The translations under genes and the position numbers were made by a program. DNA of 15,860 bases from Methylococcaceae bacterium (GTDB lineage Bacteria; Pseudomonadota; Gammaproteobacteria; Methylococcales; UBA1147): assembly GCA_022616595.1 (NCBI GenBank), contig JAKEEL010000225.1:1-15860 (forward strand). The letters run 5' to 3'. The notes beneath the pieces are model-generated. The model was not told the DNA's origin. It did no database searches and saw only the letters and a program-made list of their open reading frames with translations. This document shows, piece after piece, positions 8,081 through 15,466 of this stretch; position 1 is the first letter of the stretch, and each line of letters starts with the position of its first letter.

Positions 8081-9196
8081 ATGCAATTCAGCGTAAAACA
8101 AACGGACGGGCAGGCCCGCACCGGCCAGATGGTTTTCCCCCGGGGCATCGTCAACACCCCGGCATTCATGCCGGTCGGCACCTATGGCACGGTCAAGGCC
8201 ATGACTCCGGAAGAACTCTTCGGTTGCGGTACGGAGATCATTCTCGGCAATACCTTTCATCTATGGTTGAGACCCGGAACCGGGATCGTCCTCGAACACG
8301 GCGGTTTGCACCGATTCATGCACTGGGAGGGTCCGATACTGACCGACTCCGGGGGATTCCAGGTTTTCAGCTTGGGCAAATTGCGCAAGATCACCGAGCA
8401 GGGCGTGCAGTTCCGGTCGCCCGTGAACGGCAGCCGCGTGTTCATGGGGCCCGAGGAATCGATGCAAGTCCAGCACAAGCTCGGCTCGGACATCGTGATG
8501 ATTTTCGACGAGTGCACGCCCTATCCGGCCAGCCCCGACCAGGCCCGGGCGTCGATGCTGCTGTCTCTGCGCTGGGCCGAACGCAGTAGAAAGGCGCACG
8601 GCGACAACCCGAACGCGCTGTTCGGCATCGTTCAAGGCGGAATGTACGATGAACTGCGCCACGAATCCATCGAAAAACTGATCGCAATCGGCTTCGACGG
8701 CTACGCGATCGGCGGGTTGTCGGTCGGCGAATCCAAACCGGAAATGCTGCGCGTTCTCGATGGGCTGATCCCGCGTATGCCGCTCGACAAACCGCGTTAC
8801 CTGATGGGGGTCGGCACGCCCGAAGATCTGGTCGAGAGTGTCCGGCGCGGCATCGATCTGTTCGATTGCGTGCTGCCGACCCGCAACGCCCGAAACGGCT
8901 TTCTGTTTGTCTCGAGCGGAACCCTGAAGATTCGCAACAGTCGATTCGCGGATGACACGAGACCGCCCGATGAAGATTGTGCCTGCTATACCTGCCGCAA
9001 TTATTCCAGAGCCTACCTGCGCCATCTGGATAAATGCAACGAGATCCTCGGCGCCCGGCTCAATACGATTCACAACCTGCATCACTATCAATCCCTGATG
9101 CGGGGTCTCGGGGAAGCCATCAAGCGCCGGACGCTGGATTTATTTGTGCGCGAATTTTATGCTCGACGAGGTAAAGCGGTTCCAATTGTGTCATAA
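8081..9196 (+). CDS. tgt: Queuine tRNA-ribosyltransferase (tRNA-guanine transglycosylase)
   Basis: Exchanges guanine-34 of GUN-anticodon tRNAs for preQ1, the committing step of queuosine modification. It is 371 aa, the standard bacterial length. The general acid/base aspartate is D89 in LTDSGGFQVFS, the substrate-specificity loop is GGLSVGE (211-217), the nucleophile is D262 in FDCVLPTRNARNG, and zinc is held by C300, C302, C305 (CACYTC) and H331 (NTIHNLHH). No strong Shine-Dalgarno precedes the ATG. In many gammaproteobacteria queA lies just upstream; here the 179 bases before tgt hold no gene and rtcB comes before them. It is followed 39 bases later by yajC. Confidence 0.97.
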   Translation: MQFSVKQTDGQARTGQMVFPRGIVNTPAFMPVGTYGTVKAMTPEELFGCGTEIILGNTFHLWLRPGTGIVLEHGGLHRFMHWEGPILTDSGGFQVFSLGKLRKITEQGVQFRSPVNGSRVFMGPEESMQVQHKLGSDIVMIFDECTPYPASPDQARASMLLSLRWAERSRKAHGDNPNALFGIVQGGMYDELRHESIEKLIAIGFDGYAIGGLSVGESKPEMLRVLDGLIPRMPLDKPRYLMGVGTPEDLVESVRRGIDLFDCVLPTRNARNGFLFVSSGTLKIRNSRFADDTRPPDEDCACYTCRNYSRAYLRHLDKCNEILGARLNTIHNLHHYQSLMRGLGEAIKRRTLDLFVREFYARRGKAVPIVS

Positions 9197-9235
9197 TTTC
9201 ATGTTTTAATTTTACTGGCTATTGTGGAGAGATTG

Positions 9236-9583
9236 ATGGAGTTCTTTATTTCGAATGCTTACGCCGCGCCCGCGGATGATCCTGCGATGGCCGGCCTATT
9301 ATTTCCTGTCGCAATCCTGCTGGCATTTTATTTTCTGTTCATCCGGCCCCAGCAGAAACGGGCCAAGGAACACAAAAACCTGGTGTCATCGCTGAACCGG
9401 GGCGCCGAGGTGGTCACGAACGGGGGACTTCTCGGCAAGGTGGTCGATCTGGATGAAAATTTCGTGCGCATCGAGGTCAGCGAGAATACCTTCGTGCAGA
9501 TCCAACGCAACGCGATCGCGAGCCTGATGCCGAAAGGCACCTATAAAAACACCCTGAAAAAAATCAAACAACAAAACCAATAA
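9236..9583 (+). CDS. yajC: Preprotein translocase subunit YajC
   Basis: Small inner-membrane partner of SecDF that associates with SecYEG. It is 115 aa from the ATG at 9236. A single membrane span covers about residues 19-36 (LLFPVAILLAFYFLFI), followed by the family signature RPQQKRAKEHKNL and the soluble beta domain (GAEVVTNGGLLGKV). GGAGAG at 9226-9231 favours this ATG over the in-frame GTG at 9224, which lies inside that site. First of the yajC-secD-secF set, with 15 bases to secD. Confidence 0.95.
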   Translation: MEFFISNAYAAPADDPAMAGLLFPVAILLAFYFLFIRPQQKRAKEHKNLVSSLNRGAEVVTNGGLLGKVVDLDENFVRIEVSENTFVQIQRNAIASLMPKGTYKNTLKKIKQQNQ

Positions 9584-9598
9584 TCATTGTTCTAAGCC

Positions 9599-11449
9599 AT
9601 GGAAAACCGTTTCCCGCTCTGGAAAAATTTGCTGGTGATCACGGTCGTCGCGATCGGAATATTGTTTTCGCTGCCCAATCTGTACGGGCAGGACCCGTCG
9701 ATTCAGATTTCGGCCCAGCGCAATGAACCGCTGAACGAATCGACGCTGGAATCCGTTAACAAGTCACTGAGCAAGACCGGATTGGAGCCCTTGTCCGCGA
9801 CGCTGGGTGAAAATTCGATCCTGGTCAGATTCAAGGATACGGTGGATCAGCTCAAAGCCGCGGACTTCATTAAAGACGAACTCGGAACGGGCTACACGGT
9901 GGCCCTGAATCTGGCGCCCGCGACGCCCGAATGGCTGCGCGCGCTGCATCTGGAACCGATGTTCCTGGGGCTCGACTTGCGCGGCGGCGTTCATTTTCTG
10001 CTCGATGTGGACATGCCGGCGGCGATCCGGCAGGCGGAGGAACGCTATACCTCGGACATCCGCTCGGCTCTCAGAAACGCCAAGGTGCGTTACCTCGCGG
10101 TGAAAAAGGACCGCGGAACCTTCCTCGTGCAGTTCGAAGACCGCAAAAATCTGGACGCGGCGCTTAAGGTTTTCGATGATGAACTTCGAAATCTGGACGT
10201 CGCGAGCAAGCCCTCCGAACTGACGCTGAGCGCGACAATACCGGAACGCGAAGCGCGGGAAATCCGCAAATTCGCGCTGGAACAGAATATCACCACCTTG
10301 AGAAACCGGATCAACGAACTGGGTGTTGCCGAACCGATCATCCAGCAGCAGGGAGATCACCGGATCGTGGTTCAACTGCCGGGGGTTCAGGACACGACCC
10401 AGGCTAAAGACATTCTCGGCGCGACCGCGACCCTGGAGTTCCGGATGGTCGACGTCGAGCACGACCTCCAGAAAGCCGTGGAAGGTCATGCGCCGATCGG
10501 CAGCCGGATCTATCACGAGCGCAACGGCAACCCGGTCTTGCTGCAGCGAAGTATCATCGTGACCGGCGATCAGATCGTCGATGCCTCCTCGGGTCTCGAT
10601 CAGCAAAACGGGTCTCCGGCCGTGTTTATCTCGCTGAACGGAGTCGGCGCGAATAAAATGGCCAAAACCACTCAGGAGAATATCGGCAAACCGATGGCCG
10701 TGGTGTTCATCGAAAACAAAGTACTGACCGTTACCGAAAACGGCCGGAAGGTCCGCAAGAAGACCACGGTCGAAGAAGTCATCAACGTAGCCACGATCCG
10801 TGATTCCTTCAGCAAACGCTTCCAGATCACCGGCCTCGACAGCACCAAGGAAGCCCGTAATCTAGCCTTGCTGCTGAGGGCCGGAGCGCTCGCGGCGCCG
10901 GTCGAGATCGTCGAGGAGCGCACCATCGGCCCGAGCCTGGGCAAGGACAACATCGATAAGGGCATGGTTTCGGCTCTCGTGGGCTTCGTGCTGGTCGTGA
11001 TTTTCATGGGCTTTTATTACAAACTTTTCGGAGTGATTGCCAACATCGCCCTGGCCATGAATGTCGTTTTGATCGTTGCGATTCTATCCGTACTGCAGGC
11101 CACGCTGACTCTTCCCGGGATCGCCGGGATTGTATTGACGGTCGGGATGGCGGTTGACGCCAACGTGCTGATCCATGAAAGGATCCGTGAAGAGATCCGC
11201 AGTGGGAACACCCCTCAAAGCAGCATTTATTTCGGCTACGACAGAGCATTTGCAACCATATTCGATTCCAACATCACCACGCTGATTGCGGCGGCCGTGC
11301 TGTTCGGTTTCGGCACCGGACCGGTCAAGGGATTTGCGGTCACCTTGACGATCGGTATTATAACCTCGATGTTTACCGCGATTACGGGTACGCGGATGTT
11401 GATCAACTTGATCTACGGCAACAAGCGCGTGAAGAAACTGTCCATTTAG
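9599..11449 (+). CDS. secD: Protein translocase subunit SecD
   Basis: Proton-driven membrane subunit that pulls exported proteins to the periplasmic side and helps release them from SecYEG. It is 616 aa, as in E. coli. TM1 lies at about residues 10-28. The signature GLDLRGGVHFLLDVD is at 124-138, then the large periplasmic P1 region, including LRNRINELGVAEPIIQ. TM2-TM6 start at about residue 456 (MVSALVGFVLVVIFMGFYY) and run nearly to the end; GMAVDANVLIHERIREE contains D520, the counterpart of the proton-path aspartate D519 of E. coli. A C-terminal basic tail (NKRVKKLSI) follows. No good ribosome binding site is seen before the ATG. secF starts 30 bases on. Confidence 0.97.
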   Translation: MENRFPLWKNLLVITVVAIGILFSLPNLYGQDPSIQISAQRNEPLNESTLESVNKSLSKTGLEPLSATLGENSILVRFKDTVDQLKAADFIKDELGTGYTVALNLAPATPEWLRALHLEPMFLGLDLRGGVHFLLDVDMPAAIRQAEERYTSDIRSALRNAKVRYLAVKKDRGTFLVQFEDRKNLDAALKVFDDELRNLDVASKPSELTLSATIPEREAREIRKFALEQNITTLRNRINELGVAEPIIQQQGDHRIVVQLPGVQDTTQAKDILGATATLEFRMVDVEHDLQKAVEGHAPIGSRIYHERNGNPVLLQRSIIVTGDQIVDASSGLDQQNGSPAVFISLNGVGANKMAKTTQENIGKPMAVVFIENKVLTVTENGRKVRKKTTVEEVINVATIRDSFSKRFQITGLDSTKEARNLALLLRAGALAAPVEIVEERTIGPSLGKDNIDKGMVSALVGFVLVVIFMGFYYKLFGVIANIALAMNVVLIVAILSVLQATLTLPGIAGIVLTVGMAVDANVLIHERIREEIRSGNTPQSSIYFGYDRAFATIFDSNITTLIAAAVLFGFGTGPVKGFAVTLTIGIITSMFTAITGTRMLINLIYGNKRVKKLSI

Positions 11450-11479
11450 CGATCCTGGAGAATTTCGGAGAACCCAAGC

Positions 11480-12412
11480 GTGAATCTGAACAATTTGAAT
11501 ATCGATTTCTTGGGGCAGCGCGGGATTACCTTGGCCGCCTCCTTTATTTTTATCGCCGTGTCAATCGGATCGCTGGTGATCAACGGCCTTCGTTTCGGCA
11601 TCGATTTCACCGGAGGCACCCTGATCGAGGTCGGTTACCAGCAGCCGGTGGAACTCTCGAATATCCGGGACATTCTGCGGCAGGCGAATTATGGCGACGC
11701 GGTCGTCCAGCACTTCGGGACCTCCCGCGACGTCTTGATACGCATTCCGCTCAAGGCGGGGATCACCAGCAGCGGCCTGAGCAACCAGATCATGGAATCG
11801 CTGAATGCGCCCGGGAATATCCAGGGTGAAAAGCTTCGGGTCGAATTTGTCGGCCCGCAGGTCGGCGATGAACTGGCCGAAGACGGCGGACTGGCCATGC
11901 TGTACGCCATGTTCGGCATATTGATCTACGTCGCCTGGCGTTTCGAATATAAATTTGCGCTGGGCTCGGTGGCGGCCTTGATTCACGATGTGCTGATAAC
12001 GATCGGCTATTTTTCGCTGTTCGGTCTCGAGTTCGATCTGACGGTGTTGGCCGCGATACTGGCCGTGATCGGTTATTCGTTGAATGATACGATCGTGGTC
12101 TACGACCGGATACGTGAAAACTTCCGCAGGATGCGCAAGGGGACCGTGAGCGAGATCATGAACACGTCTCTGAACCAAACCTTGAGCCGGACCATGATGA
12201 CCGGGGTGTCCACCCTGATGGTCCTGGTCGCGCTCGCGGTTCTGGGCGGGGAAACCATCCACAATTTCTCGCTGGCGCTGATCGTCGGGATCATCGTGGG
12301 GACCTATTCATCCATCTATATCGCGAGCCCGATCGTTCTGGGACTCGGCCTCACGCAAGCCGACCTGATCGCACCGGAGAAAGAAGGGGATAAGATCGAC
12401 CAACGGCCATGA
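11480..12412 (+). CDS. secF: Protein translocase subunit SecF
   Basis: Partner of SecD in the SecDF complex. It is 310 aa. TM1 lies at about residues 17-34, followed by the signature FGIDFTGGTLIEV (39-51), the periplasmic P4 region, and five further spans from about residue 137. IGYSLNDTIVVYDRIREN carries D203, matching the functional aspartate of this motif in E. coli SecF. The start codon is GTG at 11480; GGAG at 11467-11470 lies 9 bases before it and supports this choice. It is the last gene of the + strand block, with a hairpin-rich gap after it. Confidence 0.97.
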   Translation: MNLNNLNIDFLGQRGITLAASFIFIAVSIGSLVINGLRFGIDFTGGTLIEVGYQQPVELSNIRDILRQANYGDAVVQHFGTSRDVLIRIPLKAGITSSGLSNQIMESLNAPGNIQGEKLRVEFVGPQVGDELAEDGGLAMLYAMFGILIYVAWRFEYKFALGSVAALIHDVLITIGYFSLFGLEFDLTVLAAILAVIGYSLNDTIVVYDRIRENFRRMRKGTVSEIMNTSLNQTLSRTMMTGVSTLMVLVALAVLGGETIHNFSLALIVGIIVGTYSSIYIASPIVLGLGLTQADLIAPEKEGDKIDQRP

Positions 12413-12421
12413 AATAAAAAG

Positions 12422-12506
12422 CCGATACCCCAAGTCCCTTTAGGATATCGGAGTTCATTGCGGGCTCGAATGCCCGCCCGGACCGGAATTCCCGAGCGGA
12501 ATTCCG
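12422..12506. terminator. Hairpin cluster in the convergent gap after secF
   Basis: Three inverted repeats lie between the converging secF and acyltransferase genes: a weak one, CCGATA (12422-12427) with TATCGG (12446-12451); GCGGGC (12460-12465) with GCCCGC (12472-12477) around a 6-base loop; and a perfect 9-bp stem CGGAATTCC (12484-12492) with GGAATTCCG (12498-12506) around a 5-base loop. None has a T-run on either strand, so they are not textbook intrinsic terminators. Their position makes a role in bidirectional transcript ending or 3'-end protection the best guess. Confidence 0.5.
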
Positions 12507-12524
12507 ATCTTCGAACACGGGTGC

Positions 12525-14354
12525 TCAGGAAGCCTTCGGGCGACCTACCCGACGGCCTTGGTGATAATCGATAAAGGACTGCGCGTTCTCAGTACCCAGA
12601 TATTTTCTGAGCAGGCGAATGTCGGTCCGGACAAGATCCACCAGAATCAACCCGTCCAATACGTTGCTGAAGCGGTCATCGACATTGAAACCCAGGAACC
12701 GTCCGCCGAGCTTCAGATAATGTTTGATCAGAATCGGCACTCCCTTGCTGTCGGCTTCGATTTCCGCGATCAGATCCGACACCGCGCCGAGATCGTTCGA
12801 ATTTTCCTGATTACCGCCCCACCACGTCACCGGGTTCCGATAGTTGAAGGGCCGGCGCGCTTTGACGTAGCGCGCGAGTTCTGAGTCGAATCGGTTCAAA
12901 CGCAGAAAATCCACGAGCAACTGCTGCGAGACGGTCTGGTAATCGTTGCTGATGCTGACCGGCCCGAACAACCGGCGGTAGCGCGGATGCCGCGCGACGA
13001 ACTGACCGATTCCCTTCCACAACAGCAGCAAGGGCGCATAATCCCGGCGGTATTCTTCGCGGATGAATGACCTGCCGAGTTCGATCCCGGGATTCAACAC
13101 ATTTAGAAGGGGTCTCTTGTACTTGAACAAGGTCTGGGTGTACAAGCGTCTCTTGCCGGAGCGCCTTAAGATCTCATCGGTCAATCCGAGCCGGTAGGCG
13201 CCGGCCACCTCGTTCTTCCGCTGATTCCAGATCACCAGATGGCGATAGTACGCATCATACAGATCGATGTCGCTCGGCATTCCGGTGCCCTCGCCGCTCG
13301 CGCGAAAGGTCAATTCGCGGAGCCGGCCGATTTCCTGAAGAACCCAGGGCGCCTGGTCGGCCTTGAAGCAGTAAACCGCCAATCCCTCGTGTTCGACCAG
13401 ACAGCAATCCTTCGGCAATTTCTCGATTTCGTCAATCAGCAAACGGGAATCGGTTGCGTCAACGACCGGCATTCTGTGATTATTGAAGGGCTTGACCGTA
13501 CCCGACGCATTGCCGTCACCGCTGCACAGAGATTCCAGCGAGTAAGTCCTGAGCCTTAAATACTGGACCACTTTGGCCCGATCAGCGAAGGCCCGCAACA
13601 CTTCGAAATCGATCGGGGTGCCCAGAGCCACATGAAAGGTCCGGTGCTGCTTGTTCAGGAGTTCATGCGGAAGCAGAGCCGTGCGCAGGGCCGGGTGCAG
13701 CAAGCCGAGCGCTTGAAAGAAACGGCTGTTGTGGCCGTGAAAATACGCCGGAATCACCGGAGCGCCGGTGGTTTCAACCAGCCAGCCGAGCACAGGATTC
13801 CATTCGGAGTCGGTGATCTGTCTCGTTTCAAGCCTGAAATGCGAGACCTCGCCGGCCGGAAAAAGCATCAGCATCCCGCCCTTTTCGACCCACCGCGCCG
13901 CCTCCCGGATCGGATTCCCGTTGCCGGTCTTCGAACCGGCCCCGCCGAACGCGTCCACACTGATGATCAAATCGCGCAGTTCCGGCATTCGGAGCAACAG
14001 GCCGTTGGCCAGGATCTTGACGTCACTGCGTATCCCGAGAAGAATGGACGCGATCAGGATCGCATCGATCCCGCCGTAGGGATGGTTCGCAACGACGATC
14101 GCGGGACCTTCCGGGCAGCCGGATTCGAAATTTTCCCGGTGCACCTGATAACGGATATTCAAGCGCTTCAGCAGGCCATGCAAGAAATGATAGTGTCCGC
14201 GAGCGCCTCGGGAGTCCCGGTAGATTTCTTCAAGCGCTCTGAGACCCAGTAGTTTTTCGGTCAGATCGACCAGGATTCGATTCAACCCCGGATGGGGCGC
14301 CAGCTTCAGGACGTCCGCGAGTCTGAAGGGATTTTCGGTCTCTTCGAAGTGCAT
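12525..14354 (-). CDS. Two-domain acyltransferase: PlsC-type plus GNAT/OlsB-type (OlsF-like)
   Basis: Protein of 609 aa. The N-terminal half (about residues 60-290) is a lysophospholipid acyltransferase domain with ANHPYGGIDA (H91, D97) as catalytic motif and LMLFPAGEVSHF (163-173) as the phosphate-binding block. The C-terminal half (about 310-540) resembles the GNAT-like N-acyltransferases of the OlsB/hemolysin type: AVYCFKADQ, LRELTFRASGEG, then HLVIWNQRKNEVAGAYRLG. The same two-domain layout is known from OlsF, which makes ornithine lipids by adding both the amide-linked and the ester-linked acyl chain. I infer a membrane-associated aminolipid synthase. Orthologues are often annotated only as hemolysin or lysophospholipid acyltransferase. 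The complement of GGAG (14361-14364) lies 6 bases before the ATG and fits the start. It is monocistronic and convergent with secF. Confidence 0.85.
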   Translation of the reverse strand: MHFEETENPFRLADVLKLAPHPGLNRILVDLTEKLLGLRALEEIYRDSRGARGHYHFLHGLLKRLNIRYQVHRENFESGCPEGPAIVVANHPYGGIDAILIASILLGIRSDVKILANGLLLRMPELRDLIISVDAFGGAGSKTGNGNPIREAARWVEKGGMLMLFPAGEVSHFRLETRQITDSEWNPVLGWLVETTGAPVIPAYFHGHNSRFFQALGLLHPALRTALLPHELLNKQHRTFHVALGTPIDFEVLRAFADRAKVVQYLRLRTYSLESLCSGDGNASGTVKPFNNHRMPVVDATDSRLLIDEIEKLPKDCCLVEHEGLAVYCFKADQAPWVLQEIGRLRELTFRASGEGTGMPSDIDLYDAYYRHLVIWNQRKNEVAGAYRLGLTDEILRRSGKRRLYTQTLFKYKRPLLNVLNPGIELGRSFIREEYRRDYAPLLLLWKGIGQFVARHPRYRRLFGPVSISNDYQTVSQQLLVDFLRLNRFDSELARYVKARRPFNYRNPVTWWGGNQENSNDLGAVSDLIAEIEADSKGVPILIKHYLKLGGRFLGFNVDDRFSNVLDGLILVDLVRTDIRLLRKYLGTENAQSFIDYHQGRRVGRPKAS

Positions 14355-14389
14355 GGCCGGCTCCGTTGCAGAAAGAATACGTTAAAAAT

Positions 14390-14412
14390 GCAAGCATCGT
14401 TGCTTAGCTTGC
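14390..14412 (-). other. Nested inverted repeat upstream of the acyltransferase
   Basis: GCAAGC (14390-14395) and GCTTGC (14407-14412) enclose a second inverted repeat, AAGCA (14392-14396) and TGCTT (14401-14405) with a 4-base loop. The two pairings exclude each other in part. The element starts 36 bases before the acyltransferase ATG, where a promoter or 5' leader would be. No good -35/-10 pair could be placed around it. Confidence 0.35.
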
Positions 14413-14436
14413 GCATCAATCTATAAGGAGCCGATG

Positions 14437-14471
14437 ACCGTTTCGTGAAGTTTTGTTTACCGTTTCGTGAA
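14437..14471. repeat. 13-bp direct repeat, two copies 22 bp apart
   Basis: ACCGTTTCGTGAA occurs exactly at 14437-14449 and 14459-14471, with starts 22 bases apart, about two helical turns. It lies between the SUMF1 fragment and the acyltransferase gene. The spacing suits a dimeric regulator or could be a relic of a longer tandem array. No third copy is seen in the window. Confidence 0.6.
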
Positions 14472-14522
14472 TAAGTACGGAGAACCCGTCATGTCCTCGT
14501 TAAGGGTAAAAGAGTAAAGGGG

Positions 14523-14801
14523 TTACGGAGTCCTGGCGCAACGGAAACCGATGAGGTTGCCCCTGTCCGCGGGATGGCTCCCGCCGCGGCTCGAGGCCCG
14601 AAGATACTCTGGACTATTGAGCCACGAGCCGTCCCGAACAACTTTACGATCTGTGCCACCCGCCCATTCCGAGTCGCACCATTCCCATACATAGCCGGCC
14701 ATATCACAGGCACCGAATGGACTTTTACCTTTTTCATACCGGCCCACCGGCATGGTTCGACCGACCTGGCGCCCATAGTTGCAAAGGGTAGGGCGAAATC
14801 G
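14523..14801 (-). pseudogene. C-terminal fragment of a SUMF1 / formylglycine-generating-enzyme-like domain
   Basis: The frame is open between a stop at 14802-14804 and its own stop at 14523-14525. From about 14783 it reads as the last third of an FGE-sulfatase (C-type lectin fold) domain: CNYGRQVGRTMPVGRYEKG, then FGACDMAGYVWEWCDSEW, then VVRDGSWLNSPEYLRASS, ending in NLIGFRCARTP. The C-terminus is intact, but the first two thirds of the domain are missing from this frame. Its likely beginning (GLVYIAAGKSIIGS) lies upstream at 14881-14922 in a different frame, so the gene has an internal deletion plus frameshift. An ATG at 14753 could give a 76-residue product, but this is probably a remnant. 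In bacteria this fold often acts as a binding domain in conflict and surface proteins rather than as a sulfatase activator. Confidence 0.75.
14541..14624 (-). other. Candidate diversity-generating-retroelement variable region
   Basis: This is the codon stretch from W (in DGSWLNS) to the R of IGFR at the C-terminal end of the SUMF1 fragment. In DGR targets with this fold, the same place carries AAY codons rewritten at adenines. Here 12 of the 14 positions outside the conserved frame (L, N, S, Y, S, G, S, H, D, G, N, L) use codons ending in C or T that single-codon adenine changes of AAC/AAT can explain; TCG and GGG do not fit. No template repeat or reverse transcriptase is in the window, and the ordinary family consensus has a similar shape, so this is a hypothesis. 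Confidence 0.3.
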
Positions 14802-14880
14802 TCAATGGCGCTATCCGTTCCGGTCTGATCCAGGCCACCAGCCTGCGCCATCCGGAAGGTGTTGCGGAGGTTGCCGCCTG

Positions 14881-15466
14881 CGATCCGATGATGGACTTCC
14901 CCGCAGCGATATAAACCAGGCCGAAGCGTTCGCCGAAGGGCATCGCCTGTCCTGCTTCCAAGGCCAGTGCCGCCTGGTAAATCGCGGACTTGGTCTCCAT
15001 CCGTTCCAGCGGGTCCTTTAAGCGTCCATCGAGGAATGACTGGACCTCCGCACGATCGATCATAGCGCCCAGGCAGGGCAAAATCATTTCCATGAGTACG
15101 CCGGTGACTCGTTCCTGGTCACTTCCGCACTCGGCAAGCCTGGCCAATAGCCGTTCAATCAAGCTGAAACGCAATGCGTCTATCTGAATCCGTGCGTTCA
15201 AAAAACCTTCCCCTGCCAGCGCGATGATGCAAAGCAACATAGGATTTTCGGCTAGCGTGAACAAACGCATATTATTTTTGATTGTCCTGATCAGTTCGTG
15301 GCACATTTCGGCCACCTCGCCATGTTTCGATTCGGGCCGGTTGGCCCGTAATACGCTCGATGCGAGGGTTTCCATTTGCGGCAGCGTGAGGACTGCGACT
15401 TCGGTTTCCATGAAATGTGCACCGAGGCCGATTTTTTTCGTAACCCTCCTTGCGTCCGGTCGCGAC
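14881..15466 (-). pseudogene. Truncated NACHT-type STAND ATPase, C-terminal part, entering a SUMF1 domain
   Basis: The frame is open from well before this point, but recognisable sequence starts at SRPDARRVTKKIG, the position where NACHT ATPases carry a T/SSRP sensor-like motif. It continues with VLTLPQMETLASSVLRANRP and then LFTLAENPMLLCIIALAGEG, the NPLLL-type winged-helix entry typical of NACHT proteins. After about residue LDGRLKDPLERMETKSAIYQ it reaches GLVYIAAGKSIIGS (14881-14922), which resembles the first strand of SUMF1 domains (FVYIPAGxFxMGS). The P-loop, Walker B and effector domain should lie at higher coordinates, but that DNA is hsdR on the other strand, so the N-terminal part is lost. 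Such STAND proteins are known in antiphage defence and signalling. I infer one original NACHT-SUMF1 gene, now non-functional. Confidence 0.6.

Noticed and set aside
8261..9091. A 276-residue - strand open frame opposite tgt
   Set aside because: Antisense shadow of tgt, which has every catalytic and zinc residue.
9764..10606. A 280-residue - strand open frame opposite secD
   Set aside because: Antisense shadow with no recognisable motif.
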